The notes below the pieces were generated by a model. That model saw nothing but the letters and a program-made list of their open reading frames with translations, was not told the origin of the DNA and searched no databases. A stretch of DNA of 12,804 bases from Patescibacteria group bacterium (lineage in GTDB: Bacteria > Patescibacteriota > Minisyncoccia > Phycocordibacterales > PALSA-1337), in assembly GCA_028864955.1 (NCBI GenBank), contig JAGWLE010000008.1, positions 1-12,804 on the forward strand, written 5' to 3'. A program made the translations under genes and the position numbers. Shown here piece after piece: positions 1 through 6,203 of the stretch (the first letter of the stretch is position 1; each line of letters starts with the position of its first letter).

Positions 1-20
1 GTTTCCGCAATGATTCGCGA

Positions 21-39
21 GGACGCCTGAATGGCGTCC
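21..39. terminator. Short perfect hairpin, possible terminator of an upstream gene
   Basis: GGACGCC (21-27) and GGCGTCC (33-39) form a perfect 7-bp stem around a 5-nt loop. No T-run follows at once (only a TATTTC stretch about 10 nt later), so it is not a classical intrinsic terminator. It may mark the end of a transcript entering from the left of the window. The rest of 40-140 holds no gene I can support. Confidence 0.3.
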
Positions 40-140
40 GAGTGGAGTCTATTTCATAACAATGTCAATGAATATGCACCAAACTGACTGTCGGCAGCTT
101 GCTAAAATGTTTTCGGGTTCAGGCGAGGCTTTGTGGCGTA

Positions 141-149
141 TGGTACTAT
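141..149 (+). promoter_or_regulatory. Extended -10 promoter element for the phospholipase D gene
   Basis: TGG followed by TACTAT (144-149) is an extended -10 element. No convincing -35 box lies 16-18 bp upstream. Initiation about 7 nt downstream would fall at or next to the GTG at 156 and 9 nt before the ATG at 165. The transcript would therefore be leaderless or nearly so. Confidence 0.45.
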
Positions 150-155
150 TTATGA

Positions 156-1469
156 GTGCCTATCATGAAAAGATTTTGGCGGGTCTCGAGGTGGGTGGTT
201 GCCATGGCTGCGGCGGTCATCCTGGCGGTGTGTGTCTGGCAGTTTATTCCGAGGCAAAGCGCGTGGCAGGCGCCGGCGGACGCGGCGTCTCTCTCGGATG
301 GTAGTCCGGCATTTATGCAAGAATTGGCGGTCATGACGCGGTCCCGGGTTGAGACTGGCGATGCTGTCGAGCCGATTCCGGCCGGCGCTGATTTCCAGTC
401 GGCGCTTCTCTCGGCTATCAATTCGGCCTCGAGTTCCATCATGATGACCGATTTTCCCTGGGATGGTGGTGATTTTACGCATAGCGTTTTCCTCGCCCTG
501 ACGGCCGCGGCCGAAAGGGGCGTCACTGTCAGAGTGCTGCTCGACGGCTTTGGCGGCCGCACTGTTCCGGAAGAATGGATCGATGGTCTGCGCCAGGCCG
601 GCGGCAAGGTATCGTGGTACCACACTTTCAATATTCTTGATCCGCTTCAGTACGATGTCCGCGACCACGCCAGATCGTTCGTTTTTGACGGCAGGCTGGC
701 CTTTACGGGCGGCATAGGTTTCGTCGATTATTGGGTCAAAAATGCCGACGGCTATGATACCTGGCGCGATCTGATGTTCGCTATACGCGGAAATATGGCC
801 GACAGTCTGGAAAGTGATTTTGCCAAATTGTGGAAGTCCGCCACTGGCGAAGTTTTGGATACCAGGCTGTCAGGCGCGACTACGCCGCGGGCGGCCACCG
901 CCTCGTCCAGCGACGGCGTCGATTACATATCCATATTCGGCAAACCCTCGCTCGATTTCCAGCCCGATCGGTATGCATTTCTCATGACGGCCCTCGGTGC
1001 CCGGAAAAAGTTGTATATAGAAAGCGCCTACATCGTGCCCGACAGCGATCTTATCCAGATCCTCGAAGACAAGGCGCGCGCCGGCGTCGATGTGCGCATC
1101 ATTTCGCCCGGGCCGGTAACATCCGCGCCGATTTTGCGCTCCGCCTGGCACACCTATTTCAGCGGCCTGCTTTCGGCAGGCGTGAAGCTGTATGAATATC
1201 AGCCGACCATGATACATTCAAAGATCATGGTTGCCGACGACCTCTGGTCGCTGGTCGGCTCGGCCAACGTCGACGATCGATCGGAATCAATCAACGTCGA
1301 AAGCGTGCTCGGCATATCCGACGCGGCCTTGGCAAAGAGCCTTGATGATATCTTCATGAATGACGTGGCGCAATCGAAACAGATAGAATTGCGCGATTGG
1401 CAGAACCAGTATGGATTTTTCGACAAGCTGCAGTCCGATTTCTGGCTGCTGTTCAAACGGCAGGAGTGA
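156..1469 (+). CDS. Phospholipase D / cardiolipin synthase-like membrane protein
   Basis: This is a PLD-superfamily protein of 437 aa with an N-terminal membrane anchor (about residues 12-31) and two HKD-type half sites, the layout of bacterial cardiolipin synthases. Such enzymes transfer phosphatidyl groups to make cardiolipin at the membrane. The second site is canonical: H354-x-K356 with D361, followed by GSANVDDRS. The first site reads H171-A-R173 with D178 and is followed by GRLAFTGG. It keeps the flanking family signature, but arginine replaces the catalytic-site lysine. The GTG at 156 and the ATG at 165 are both possible starts. The ATG gives MKRFWRVSRW before the hydrophobic segment, which suits a signal anchor. 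The gene sits 35 nt upstream of an ABC exporter. A transphosphatidylase or phosphodiesterase on another substrate remains possible. The superfamily call is firm; the cardiolipin synthase role is inferred. Confidence 0.85.
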   Translation: MPIMKRFWRVSRWVVAMAAAVILAVCVWQFIPRQSAWQAPADAASLSDGSPAFMQELAVMTRSRVETGDAVEPIPAGADFQSALLSAINSASSSIMMTDFPWDGGDFTHSVFLALTAAAERGVTVRVLLDGFGGRTVPEEWIDGLRQAGGKVSWYHTFNILDPLQYDVRDHARSFVFDGRLAFTGGIGFVDYWVKNADGYDTWRDLMFAIRGNMADSLESDFAKLWKSATGEVLDTRLSGATTPRAATASSSDGVDYISIFGKPSLDFQPDRYAFLMTALGARKKLYIESAYIVPDSDLIQILEDKARAGVDVRIISPGPVTSAPILRSAWHTYFSGLLSAGVKLYEYQPTMIHSKIMVADDLWSLVGSANVDDRSESINVESVLGISDAALAKSLDDIFMNDVAQSKQIELRDWQNQYGFFDKLQSDFWLLFKRQE

Positions 1470-1493
1470 TCGAGCCTGTCATCGGCCGGATTG

Positions 1494-1502
1494 TGATATA
1501 GT
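1494..1502 (+). promoter_or_regulatory. Extended -10 promoter element for the ABC exporter pair
   Basis: TGA followed by TATAGT (1497-1502) is a good extended -10 element with no clear -35. It ends 2 nt before the ATG at 1505. If it is used, the transcript starts near 1509 and cannot contain that ATG. This favours translation from the in-frame ATG at 1532 or 1538. Confidence 0.45.
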
Positions 1503-1504
1503 AG

Positions 1505-2344
1505 ATGGACGAGCGCACATTCGCGAGCGACATGGTCATGAATGGCGAACCAATCATTCAAGCGGAACATCTGACCAAGAAATTCAAAGACGTCACGGCG
1601 GTTGATGACGTGTCTTTCACGGTCGGCAAAGGGGAGACGTTCGCTTTCCTCGGTCCGAATGGCGCCGGGAAGACCACGACCATAAAGATGCTCATCACGC
1701 TCTTGAAGCCGACAAGCGGCCGGGCGTTCATCGACGGGTTGGACGTGGTCAGTCAGGCGACTATAGTCCGTTCGCGCATCGGATATGTGCCCCAACTCAT
1801 TTCTGTAGACGGCAGTCTGACCGCTTTCGAAAACCTGATGCTCATGGCCCGCCTGTATGACATACCGCATGCCGAACGCCGGCAGACGGTCGAAAGGACG
1901 CTGGCGTTCCTGCGCTTGGATGGCCAGCGGCGGGCGCTGGTCAAGAGCTTCTCCGGCGGCATGATCCGCAAACTGGAAATCGGGCAGGCGATCATGCACA
2001 GGCCGCACGTCATATTCCTCGATGAGCCGACGTCAGGCCTCGATCCGGTGGCCCGACGCGACGTTTGGAAGCATTTGCTGGAGTTGCGCGATGCGTTCGG
2101 CACGTCGATTTTCTTTTCCACACACGATATGGAAGAAGCCGATGAGATGGCGCATCGGCTGGTCATCATGAACCGCGGCACGATCGCCGCCATGGACACT
2201 GTCGCCAACCTTAAGGCCAAGACAGGTAAGTCGTCCGCTTCGCTCGAAGACGCTTTTATATTTTTTACCGGCGAAAACCTTGCGGACGGCGGCAATTTTC
2301 GCGATATCAGGCGCGCCAGGCAAACCGCCCGCAGATTGGGCTAA
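1505..2344 (+). CDS. ABC transporter ATP-binding protein, DrrA-type
   Basis: This is a complete ABC ATPase of 279 aa as listed, powering an ABC-2 exporter. Visible motifs are Walker A GPNGAGKTT (50-58), the Q-loop VPQ (95-97), the signature FSGGM (149-153), Walker B VIFLDE (169-174) with the D-loop SGLD, and the H-loop His207. The C-terminal SLEDAF followed by TG is typical of the DrrA/CcmA exporter group (drug, lipid or polysaccharide export). The start is uncertain. The conserved domain begins at about residue 17, and a -10 element overlaps the region just before 1505, so the ATG at 1532 or 1538 (MNGEPII) is more likely. The stop lies 4 nt before the permease ATG, consistent with translational coupling. 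The substrate cannot be read from the sequence. Confidence 0.93.
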   Translation: MDERTFASDMVMNGEPIIQAEHLTKKFKDVTAVDDVSFTVGKGETFAFLGPNGAGKTTTIKMLITLLKPTSGRAFIDGLDVVSQATIVRSRIGYVPQLISVDGSLTAFENLMLMARLYDIPHAERRQTVERTLAFLRLDGQRRALVKSFSGGMIRKLEIGQAIMHRPHVIFLDEPTSGLDPVARRDVWKHLLELRDAFGTSIFFSTHDMEEADEMAHRLVIMNRGTIAAMDTVANLKAKTGKSSASLEDAFIFFTGENLADGGNFRDIRRARQTARRLG

Positions 2345-2348
2345 GATC

Positions 2349-3128
2349 ATGATGATGCGATCTATAATCCAAACCATCGTGAAGTCGTACGTCCTGGCGG
2401 AAATGGAAGTCAGGAAGCTGATCCATGATCCGACCGAACTCATCAGCCGGGCTGTGCAACCTATCCTCTGGCTCGGCATATTTGGCGAAGCTCTGAGCAA
2501 AGCCCGGGCCATTCCCACCGGGGATCTCACGTACATGCAATTCATAACACCCGGCATTCTCACGCAATCCGTGGTTTTCGTGGCCATTTTTTACGGGCTC
2601 AATATCATCTGGGAGAGGGATCTGGGCTTGTTACAGAAATTCCTGGTGACGCCGGCGCCGCGCCTGGCGCTTGTTCTCGGAAAAATGATATCGGCCGGGG
2701 TCCGGGGCCTCTGTCAGGCAGTCATCATCTATCTATTCGCGACGCTCCTCGATATTCAGCTGGTCGTGACGATTCCGGCTATTCTCGGCGTGATCGTCAT
2801 CATCATGCTTGGCGCAGCTTTCTTCACCGGCCTTTCCATGATCATCGCGTCGATCGTCAAGACCCGCGAGCGCTTCATGGGCATCGGTCAGGTCATCACC
2901 CTACCTCTCTTTTTTGCGTCCAACGCCATATATCCCATATCGATCATGCCGCCGTGGATGCAGGCGGTCGCACTCGCCAATCCGTTGAGCTACATGGTTG
3001 ACGGGCTTCGAAATCTGCTTGTCAGCGGTTCACTCTCCGGCGTCGGGCAGGACATATTCATATTAGCGGCCTCGGCCGCGCTTATCTCCATGGTCAGCGC
3101 CTATATGTATCCAAAAGTTGCCGCTTGA
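2349..3128 (+). CDS. ABC-2 type transporter permease, DrrB-type
   Basis: This is an integral membrane protein of 259 aa with about six hydrophobic segments (roughly residues 33-53, 70-90, 105-130, 137-162, 172-192 and 232-252). That is the topology of ABC-2 permeases that pair with DrrA-like ATPases. The N-terminal amphipathic stretch ending in MEVRKLIHDP and the late SNAIYPISIMPPWMQ followed by ANPLSYMVDG are characteristic of the family. An upstream TTG at 2280 would extend the frame inside the ATPase gene. I prefer the ATG cluster at 2349/2352/2355, 4 nt after the ATPase stop, because the protein then starts just before the expected cytoplasmic helix. It should form the membrane half of one exporter with the preceding gene. 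The substrate is unknown. Confidence 0.9.
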   Translation: MMMRSIIQTIVKSYVLAEMEVRKLIHDPTELISRAVQPILWLGIFGEALSKARAIPTGDLTYMQFITPGILTQSVVFVAIFYGLNIIWERDLGLLQKFLVTPAPRLALVLGKMISAGVRGLCQAVIIYLFATLLDIQLVVTIPAILGVIVIIMLGAAFFTGLSMIIASIVKTRERFMGIGQVITLPLFFASNAIYPISIMPPWMQAVALANPLSYMVDGLRNLLVSGSLSGVGQDIFILAASAALISMVSAYMYPKVAA

Positions 3129-3163
3129 GCGTGCAAACACCGATAGATCGGATCGTCGCCGCG

Positions 3164-3172
3164 TGTTATACT
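3164..3172 (+). promoter_or_regulatory. Extended -10 promoter element for the thermonuclease gene
   Basis: TGT followed by TATACT (3167-3172) matches the extended -10 consensus well. There is no clear -35. Predicted initiation near 3179 leaves only about 6 nt before the ATG at 3186. An AGGAAG stretch directly abuts that ATG, too close to act as a normal ribosome binding site. Confidence 0.5.
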
Positions 3173-3185
3173 TCAGCCAAGGAAG

Positions 3186-3785
3186 ATGCGTGCGCCTGGT
3201 GTCTATCACATCATGCGTACTTACTTTCGTTCGCCATATTTCCGAATATTGATCATATGCGTTCTCGTCTCCGCTGGCATTGTGGCCTATCTGGTCATTG
3301 GCGCCGGTCGGCGACAGTCGCCCATCATCATAGATCCAGATCAGTTGTACCCGCTATCCTATGTCGTGGACGGCGATACTATCAGGGTTCTCATCTCGCA
3401 GCGAAGCGTCGCCGTCCGCCTGCTCGGCATCAATACGCCGGAAACGGTTGATCCGCGCAAATCGGTCGAGTGTTACGGACCGGAAGCTTCGAAGGAGACC
3501 AAGTCCCTTTTAGCCGGTAGATCGGTCAGGCTTGTGCAAAATCCCAACAGGGAAGCGCGCGATGCGTATGGCCGCTATCTGGCGTATGTTTATCGCGATG
3601 ACAGTCTTTTCGTAAATGAATACCTCATAAGCAACGGCTATGCGCGTGAATATACCGTTGGACGGCCGTATTCATTTCAGAGTGAATTTCGAAGCCTCGA
3701 ATCCGAGGCACGCCGTCAAGGGAAGGGCTTATGGGGCGCCTGCCCGCCGCCGGCGGAGAAAGCCTCGCCTTCAGGCGGATTTTAA
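3186..3785 (+). CDS. Membrane-anchored thermonuclease (SNase/TNase-like)
   Basis: This is a staphylococcal-nuclease-fold protein of 199 aa behind one N-terminal membrane segment (about residues 19-39), so the nuclease probably faces outside. Such enzymes hydrolyse DNA and RNA with Ca2+. The active-site pattern is visible: DGDT (62-65, Asp64 like Asp21 of the S. aureus enzyme), RLLGINTPE (78-86, Arg78 like Arg35 and Glu86 like Glu43) and YGRYLAYV with Arg130 (like Arg87). Asn83 stands where S. aureus nuclease has the calcium ligand Asp40, a change I believe is common in bacterial homologues. Cys96 and Cys186 could form a disulfide. ATG 3186 and the in-frame ATG 3213 (MRTYFRS) are both plausible starts. 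A likely role is feeding on, or processing, extracellular nucleic acid. Confidence 0.9.
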   Translation: MRAPGVYHIMRTYFRSPYFRILIICVLVSAGIVAYLVIGAGRRQSPIIIDPDQLYPLSYVVDGDTIRVLISQRSVAVRLLGINTPETVDPRKSVECYGPEASKETKSLLAGRSVRLVQNPNREARDAYGRYLAYVYRDDSLFVNEYLISNGYAREYTVGRPYSFQSEFRSLESEARRQGKGLWGACPPPAEKASPSGGF

Positions 3786-3793
3786 CTTTATTT
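3765..3793 (+). terminator. Possible weak intrinsic terminator after the thermonuclease
   Basis: TCGCC (3765-3769) and GGCGG (3774-3778) form a 5-bp stem (one G-T pair) around TTCA. It overlaps the last codons of the nuclease and is followed by ATTTTAACTTTATTT. The stem is short, so this is only a possibility. Confidence 0.3.
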
Positions 3794-3823
3794 GATACGG
3801 ATTTTATCGCAGGCTGGTATGCT
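3792..3823 (+). promoter_or_regulatory. Possible promoter for the prepilin gene
   Basis: TTGATA (3792-3797) lies 20 bp upstream of an extended -10, TGG plus TATGCT (3818-3823). The spacer is longer than the usual 16-19 bp, so the -35 may be coincidental. Initiation near 3830 would give a 30-nt leader before the ATG at 3861. Confidence 0.3.
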
Positions 3824-3860
3824 CGCGGTAGTCTCGATTATCAGAGATAACACCACAGTT

Positions 3861-4352
3861 ATGTACACATTCTCAATTCCACCGTCTTCTCGGCAGAATG
3901 TTCGCGTTCAGGGTTTTACGCTTATCGAAGTCTTGGTTGTCATCGGCATTATCGCCGTGCTGGCCGCCATCGTCCTGGTAGCCGTAAATCCCGCCCGCCA
4001 ATTCAAATTGGCCAGGGATTCCCAGCGCACTAGCAATGTCAACGCGCTTTTGAATGCGATCCATCAAAATATGGCAGAACATCGAGGCGTATTCACCTGC
4101 GGTGGCGCACCTCACAGCCTGCCGTCGACCGCCGAAGTGGTCATGAGTACGACTACGCCGGGATACAGCGGCGATATTGCGCCGTGCATCGTGCCGGATT
4201 ATATCTCGGCCATGCCTTTCGATCCGCTCGCCGGCAATTACACCGGTACCAGCAGTTATGATACCGGCTATGTCATCTGGCAGGGCACCGATGGGCGCGT
4301 GACGGCGAGTTCGACGGGTGAGCTCATCGCTGCCATATCCGTGACCCGGTAA
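3861..4352 (+). CDS. Type IV prepilin-like protein (pilin/pseudopilin)
   Basis: This is a 163-aa protein with a classic type III (prepilin) signal: a leader of 18 residues ending in Gly18, then FTLIEV with the invariant Glu at mature position 5, then a hydrophobic helix to about residue 42. Prepilin peptidase would cleave between Gly18 and Phe19. The mature protein would assemble into a type IV pilus or type II secretion-like pseudopilus. The RDSQRTSNVNALLNAIHQ stretch after the helix resembles pseudopilins I associate with Parcubacteria genomes. Cys80 and Cys109 may form a disulfide in the globular head. The reading frame extends upstream to a TTG at 3792, but the ATG at 3861 gives the normal short basic leader. 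No assembly ATPase or peptidase gene is in the window. Confidence 0.9.
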   Translation: MYTFSIPPSSRQNVRVQGFTLIEVLVVIGIIAVLAAIVLVAVNPARQFKLARDSQRTSNVNALLNAIHQNMAEHRGVFTCGGAPHSLPSTAEVVMSTTTPGYSGDIAPCIVPDYISAMPFDPLAGNYTGTSSYDTGYVIWQGTDGRVTASSTGELIAAISVTR

Positions 4353-4381
4353 AGCCGTACTTTACTTGCAGGCTGTTTACC
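4348..4381. repeat. Imperfect inverted repeat across the prepilin stop
   Basis: GGTAAAGCC (4348-4356) pairs with GGC-tg-TTTACC (4371-4381), 9 bp with a 2-nt bulge. It overlaps the last codons of the prepilin gene, and its loop contains the possible -35 (TTTACT) of the next gene. It could act as an operator or as a weak transcript-end structure. No T-run follows. Confidence 0.35.
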
Positions 4382-4389
4382 CGTACTAT
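4361..4389 (+). promoter_or_regulatory. Probable promoter for the D,D-carboxypeptidase gene
   Basis: TTTACT (4361-4366), a 17-bp spacer and TACTAT (4384-4389) form a plausible sigma-70-type promoter. Initiation would fall near 4396, only about 2 nt before the ATG at 4398, which predicts a leaderless message. Confidence 0.45.
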
Positions 4390-4397
4390 GGATAGCG

Positions 4398-5402
4398 ATG
4401 TATATTTCGTACCGCCTTTTGATAGTTCTTTCAGTGATTGCTGTGGCCGTGGTGGCGCTGGCGCTGGCATACCGCATCGGGCTGGCCTTGCCCTATCAGG
4501 CCGTGCGCTCCGTCGAGAGCGCTTCCGGCCAGAGCTTGCATGCGCCGGTCCGGGTCGAACAATCGTTCTATAACGACAGCGTCGCCTCCGACACGAATGC
4601 CGAGGCGCAGCCGCAGCCAAATCCATCATCAAGTCCGCAGCCGCATAATCCCGCGGCGACGGTTCCTCACGCACCGATCCTCGGTCCTGTCATAAGCGCG
4701 CAGTCATATCTGGTTGGCAACGTAGCCACGGGCAGGATATATCTGGAAAAAAATGACACAGAAGTTCTGCCGGTGGCTTCGATGTCGAAGCTGATCACGG
4801 CTTTTGTGGCAACGGAAACATTGCCGCCGAGCCAGCCGGTGACCATTACGGACGCGGAAATGAATACTGCCACGGATACCAGCCATTTGGCTGTCGGCGA
4901 GACGTTCACGGCCAGCGAACTTCTCTATCCCATGCTGCTCAATTCCTCGAATGTGGCGGCCGAAGCTTTGGCCTCGACCAGTGACCGGACAAAGTTTCTC
5001 GAATTAATGTCGAGCTATGCCTGGGAAATAGGCATGCCGGCAACATTCTTTGCCGACCCTTCGGGCGTCAGTCCGCGCAATATTTCCACGGCCGTGGATT
5101 TCTTCAATTTGGCCAAGTATCTGTATTCCTCGAGACCTGATATTTTGGCGATCACACGTACGGTGAGTCAGCGCGTGGCCACGACATCTGAACATTTGGG
5201 GCATACATTTGACAGCATTCATCCGTTCGTGACCGATCCGAGATTTATCGGCGGCAAGACCGGCCATACGCCGGAAGCCCGTGATACCATGCTGACCATA
5301 CTCAACATCGGCGGTCAGCCGATCGCCTTCATCGTCCTCAGTTCCGAGGATCGCCGGGCCGATACGGATATGCTTATCGAGATGTATTCAAAAAAATCTT
5401 GA
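4398..5402 (+). CDS. D-alanyl-D-alanine carboxypeptidase (peptidase S11 family)
   Basis: This is a penicillin-binding-protein-fold serine peptidase of 334 aa that trims the terminal D-Ala from peptidoglycan stem peptides outside the membrane. All three signature motifs are present: S128-M-S-K131 with the nucleophile Ser, S183-S-N185, and K287-T-G289 in GGKTGHTPEA. An N-terminal membrane segment (about 7-25) anchors it. A low-complexity Pro/Ser/Asn linker (about 65-92) spaces the catalytic domain from the membrane. The PBP5-type C-terminal domain and amphipathic anchor are missing, so this is a minimal catalytic-domain form. Start: the ATG at 4398 gives a short MYISYR head before the membrane helix. 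It ends 16 nt from the convergent mannose cluster. Confidence 0.93.
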   Translation: MYISYRLLIVLSVIAVAVVALALAYRIGLALPYQAVRSVESASGQSLHAPVRVEQSFYNDSVASDTNAEAQPQPNPSSSPQPHNPAATVPHAPILGPVISAQSYLVGNVATGRIYLEKNDTEVLPVASMSKLITAFVATETLPPSQPVTITDAEMNTATDTSHLAVGETFTASELLYPMLLNSSNVAAEALASTSDRTKFLELMSSYAWEIGMPATFFADPSGVSPRNISTAVDFFNLAKYLYSSRPDILAITRTVSQRVATTSEHLGHTFDSIHPFVTDPRFIGGKTGHTPEARDTMLTILNIGGQPIAFIVLSSEDRRADTDMLIEMYSKKS

Positions 5403-5418
5403 ACGTAGCTTGGTCTAT

Positions 5419-6171
5419 CTATGCAAGCCAGCTCTGGATAAGCTTCTTTGTATCATCCGGGCCGGCGACCTGCACGCAATCAACACCGGTGGCTTTGGCC
5501 GGATAGTCATTGCCGCCAAAGAACAGAGCGTCGCCAACGAAGGTGATGTCATCGGGACCGATATTCAAGAACAGCTCAAGTTTACGAATACCGTAGGCCT
5601 TATTGATGCCGCGCCGAGTAATGTCGATGGATGTGGCGCCACCGATGCGCACATCGAAACCGGGCAATTTTGGAGCCAGGGCGGCCGCGATCTTGTTGCG
5701 TTTTGAGCGGTCCTGGTCCCAGCGGTACTTGGCCTCGACGGGCGCCTTTTGACCGAGAGCGGAAAAGGTGATCTGTGAACCGCGATCCTCGATGATGTCA
5801 CCCCAGTGTTTTTCCGGGGTTTTGTAACCAGCCGCAGCCAGAGCGGTATTGAGAGCATTCATGACCCGTTCTCTCTCCGCCGGCGTCAAATTTTCCGCGT
5901 ATTCCTCTACCCAGCTTCCTTTCCATGTATAGAGGCGGGTGCCGGACGTCGGCAGCAGGTACAGATTGCCGTAATGGTCGGCGCTGCCCGGCAATGAAGC
6001 CAGGAATTGAGCCTGGAATTGCACATAGCTGCCGCCGGAAATGACGGCGACCTTTTTCTTTGAAAGCAGCCTGACCAAGAGAGCGGCCATCTCCGGATCA
6101 ACTGGCGACTTGCTCTTGGTGAGCGTGCCATCAAGGTCGAAAATGATGAGTTGTTTTGAATGGGCTGTCAT
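5419..6171 (-). CDS. PMM2-like HAD-IIB phosphatase/mutase, probable phosphomannomutase
   Basis: This is a HAD-superfamily IIB (Cof-type cap) protein of 250 aa resembling eukaryote-type phosphomannomutases, which interconvert mannose 1- and 6-phosphate in the cytosol. Motifs are FDLDGT (11-16, Asp12 nucleophile and Asp14 acid/base), SGG (45-47), Lys191 in NKAYG, GDAL (213-216) and GGND (219-222). The cap segment EDRGSQITFSALG (128-140) corresponds to the PMM stretch with FRNG and IGR. The first arginine (Arg130) is kept. The second, equivalent to human PMM2 Arg141, which binds substrate phosphate, is glutamine (Gln141). The enzyme could therefore be a mutase with altered specificity or a sugar phosphatase. 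It is the last gene of the minus-strand mannose cluster, 32 nt after the double GH130 gene. That context is the main reason for the mannose assignment. Confidence 0.75.
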   Translation of the reverse strand: MTAHSKQLIIFDLDGTLTKSKSPVDPEMAALLVRLLSKKKVAVISGGSYVQFQAQFLASLPGSADHYGNLYLLPTSGTRLYTWKGSWVEEYAENLTPAERERVMNALNTALAAAGYKTPEKHWGDIIEDRGSQITFSALGQKAPVEAKYRWDQDRSKRNKIAAALAPKLPGFDVRIGGATSIDITRRGINKAYGIRKLELFLNIGPDDITFVGDALFFGGNDYPAKATGVDCVQVAGPDDTKKLIQSWLA

Positions 6172-6203
6172 GCGAATCGCGTCAAGCTCGTATCTCCAAA
6201 GTT

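Noticed and set aside
62..304. Plus-strand ORF of 80 codons at the left edge
   Set aside because: It overlaps the start of the PLD gene in another frame, has no recognisable motif, and the PLD frame is clearly the coding one.
1199..2008. Long minus-strand ORF (269 codons) across the PLD and ABC genes
   Set aside because: It lies antisense to two well-supported genes and its translation resembles no family I know. Long antisense ORFs are expected in GC-rich coding DNA.
2280..2348. TTG-initiated extension of the ABC-2 permease overlapping the ATPase gene
   Set aside because: The added residues are not hydrophobic or family-like, and an ATG cluster 4 nt after the ATPase stop gives a normal permease start.
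3792..3860. TTG-initiated extension of the prepilin
   Set aside because: It would give a leader of over 40 residues before the cleavage site. The ATG at 3861 gives a standard short prepilin leader.
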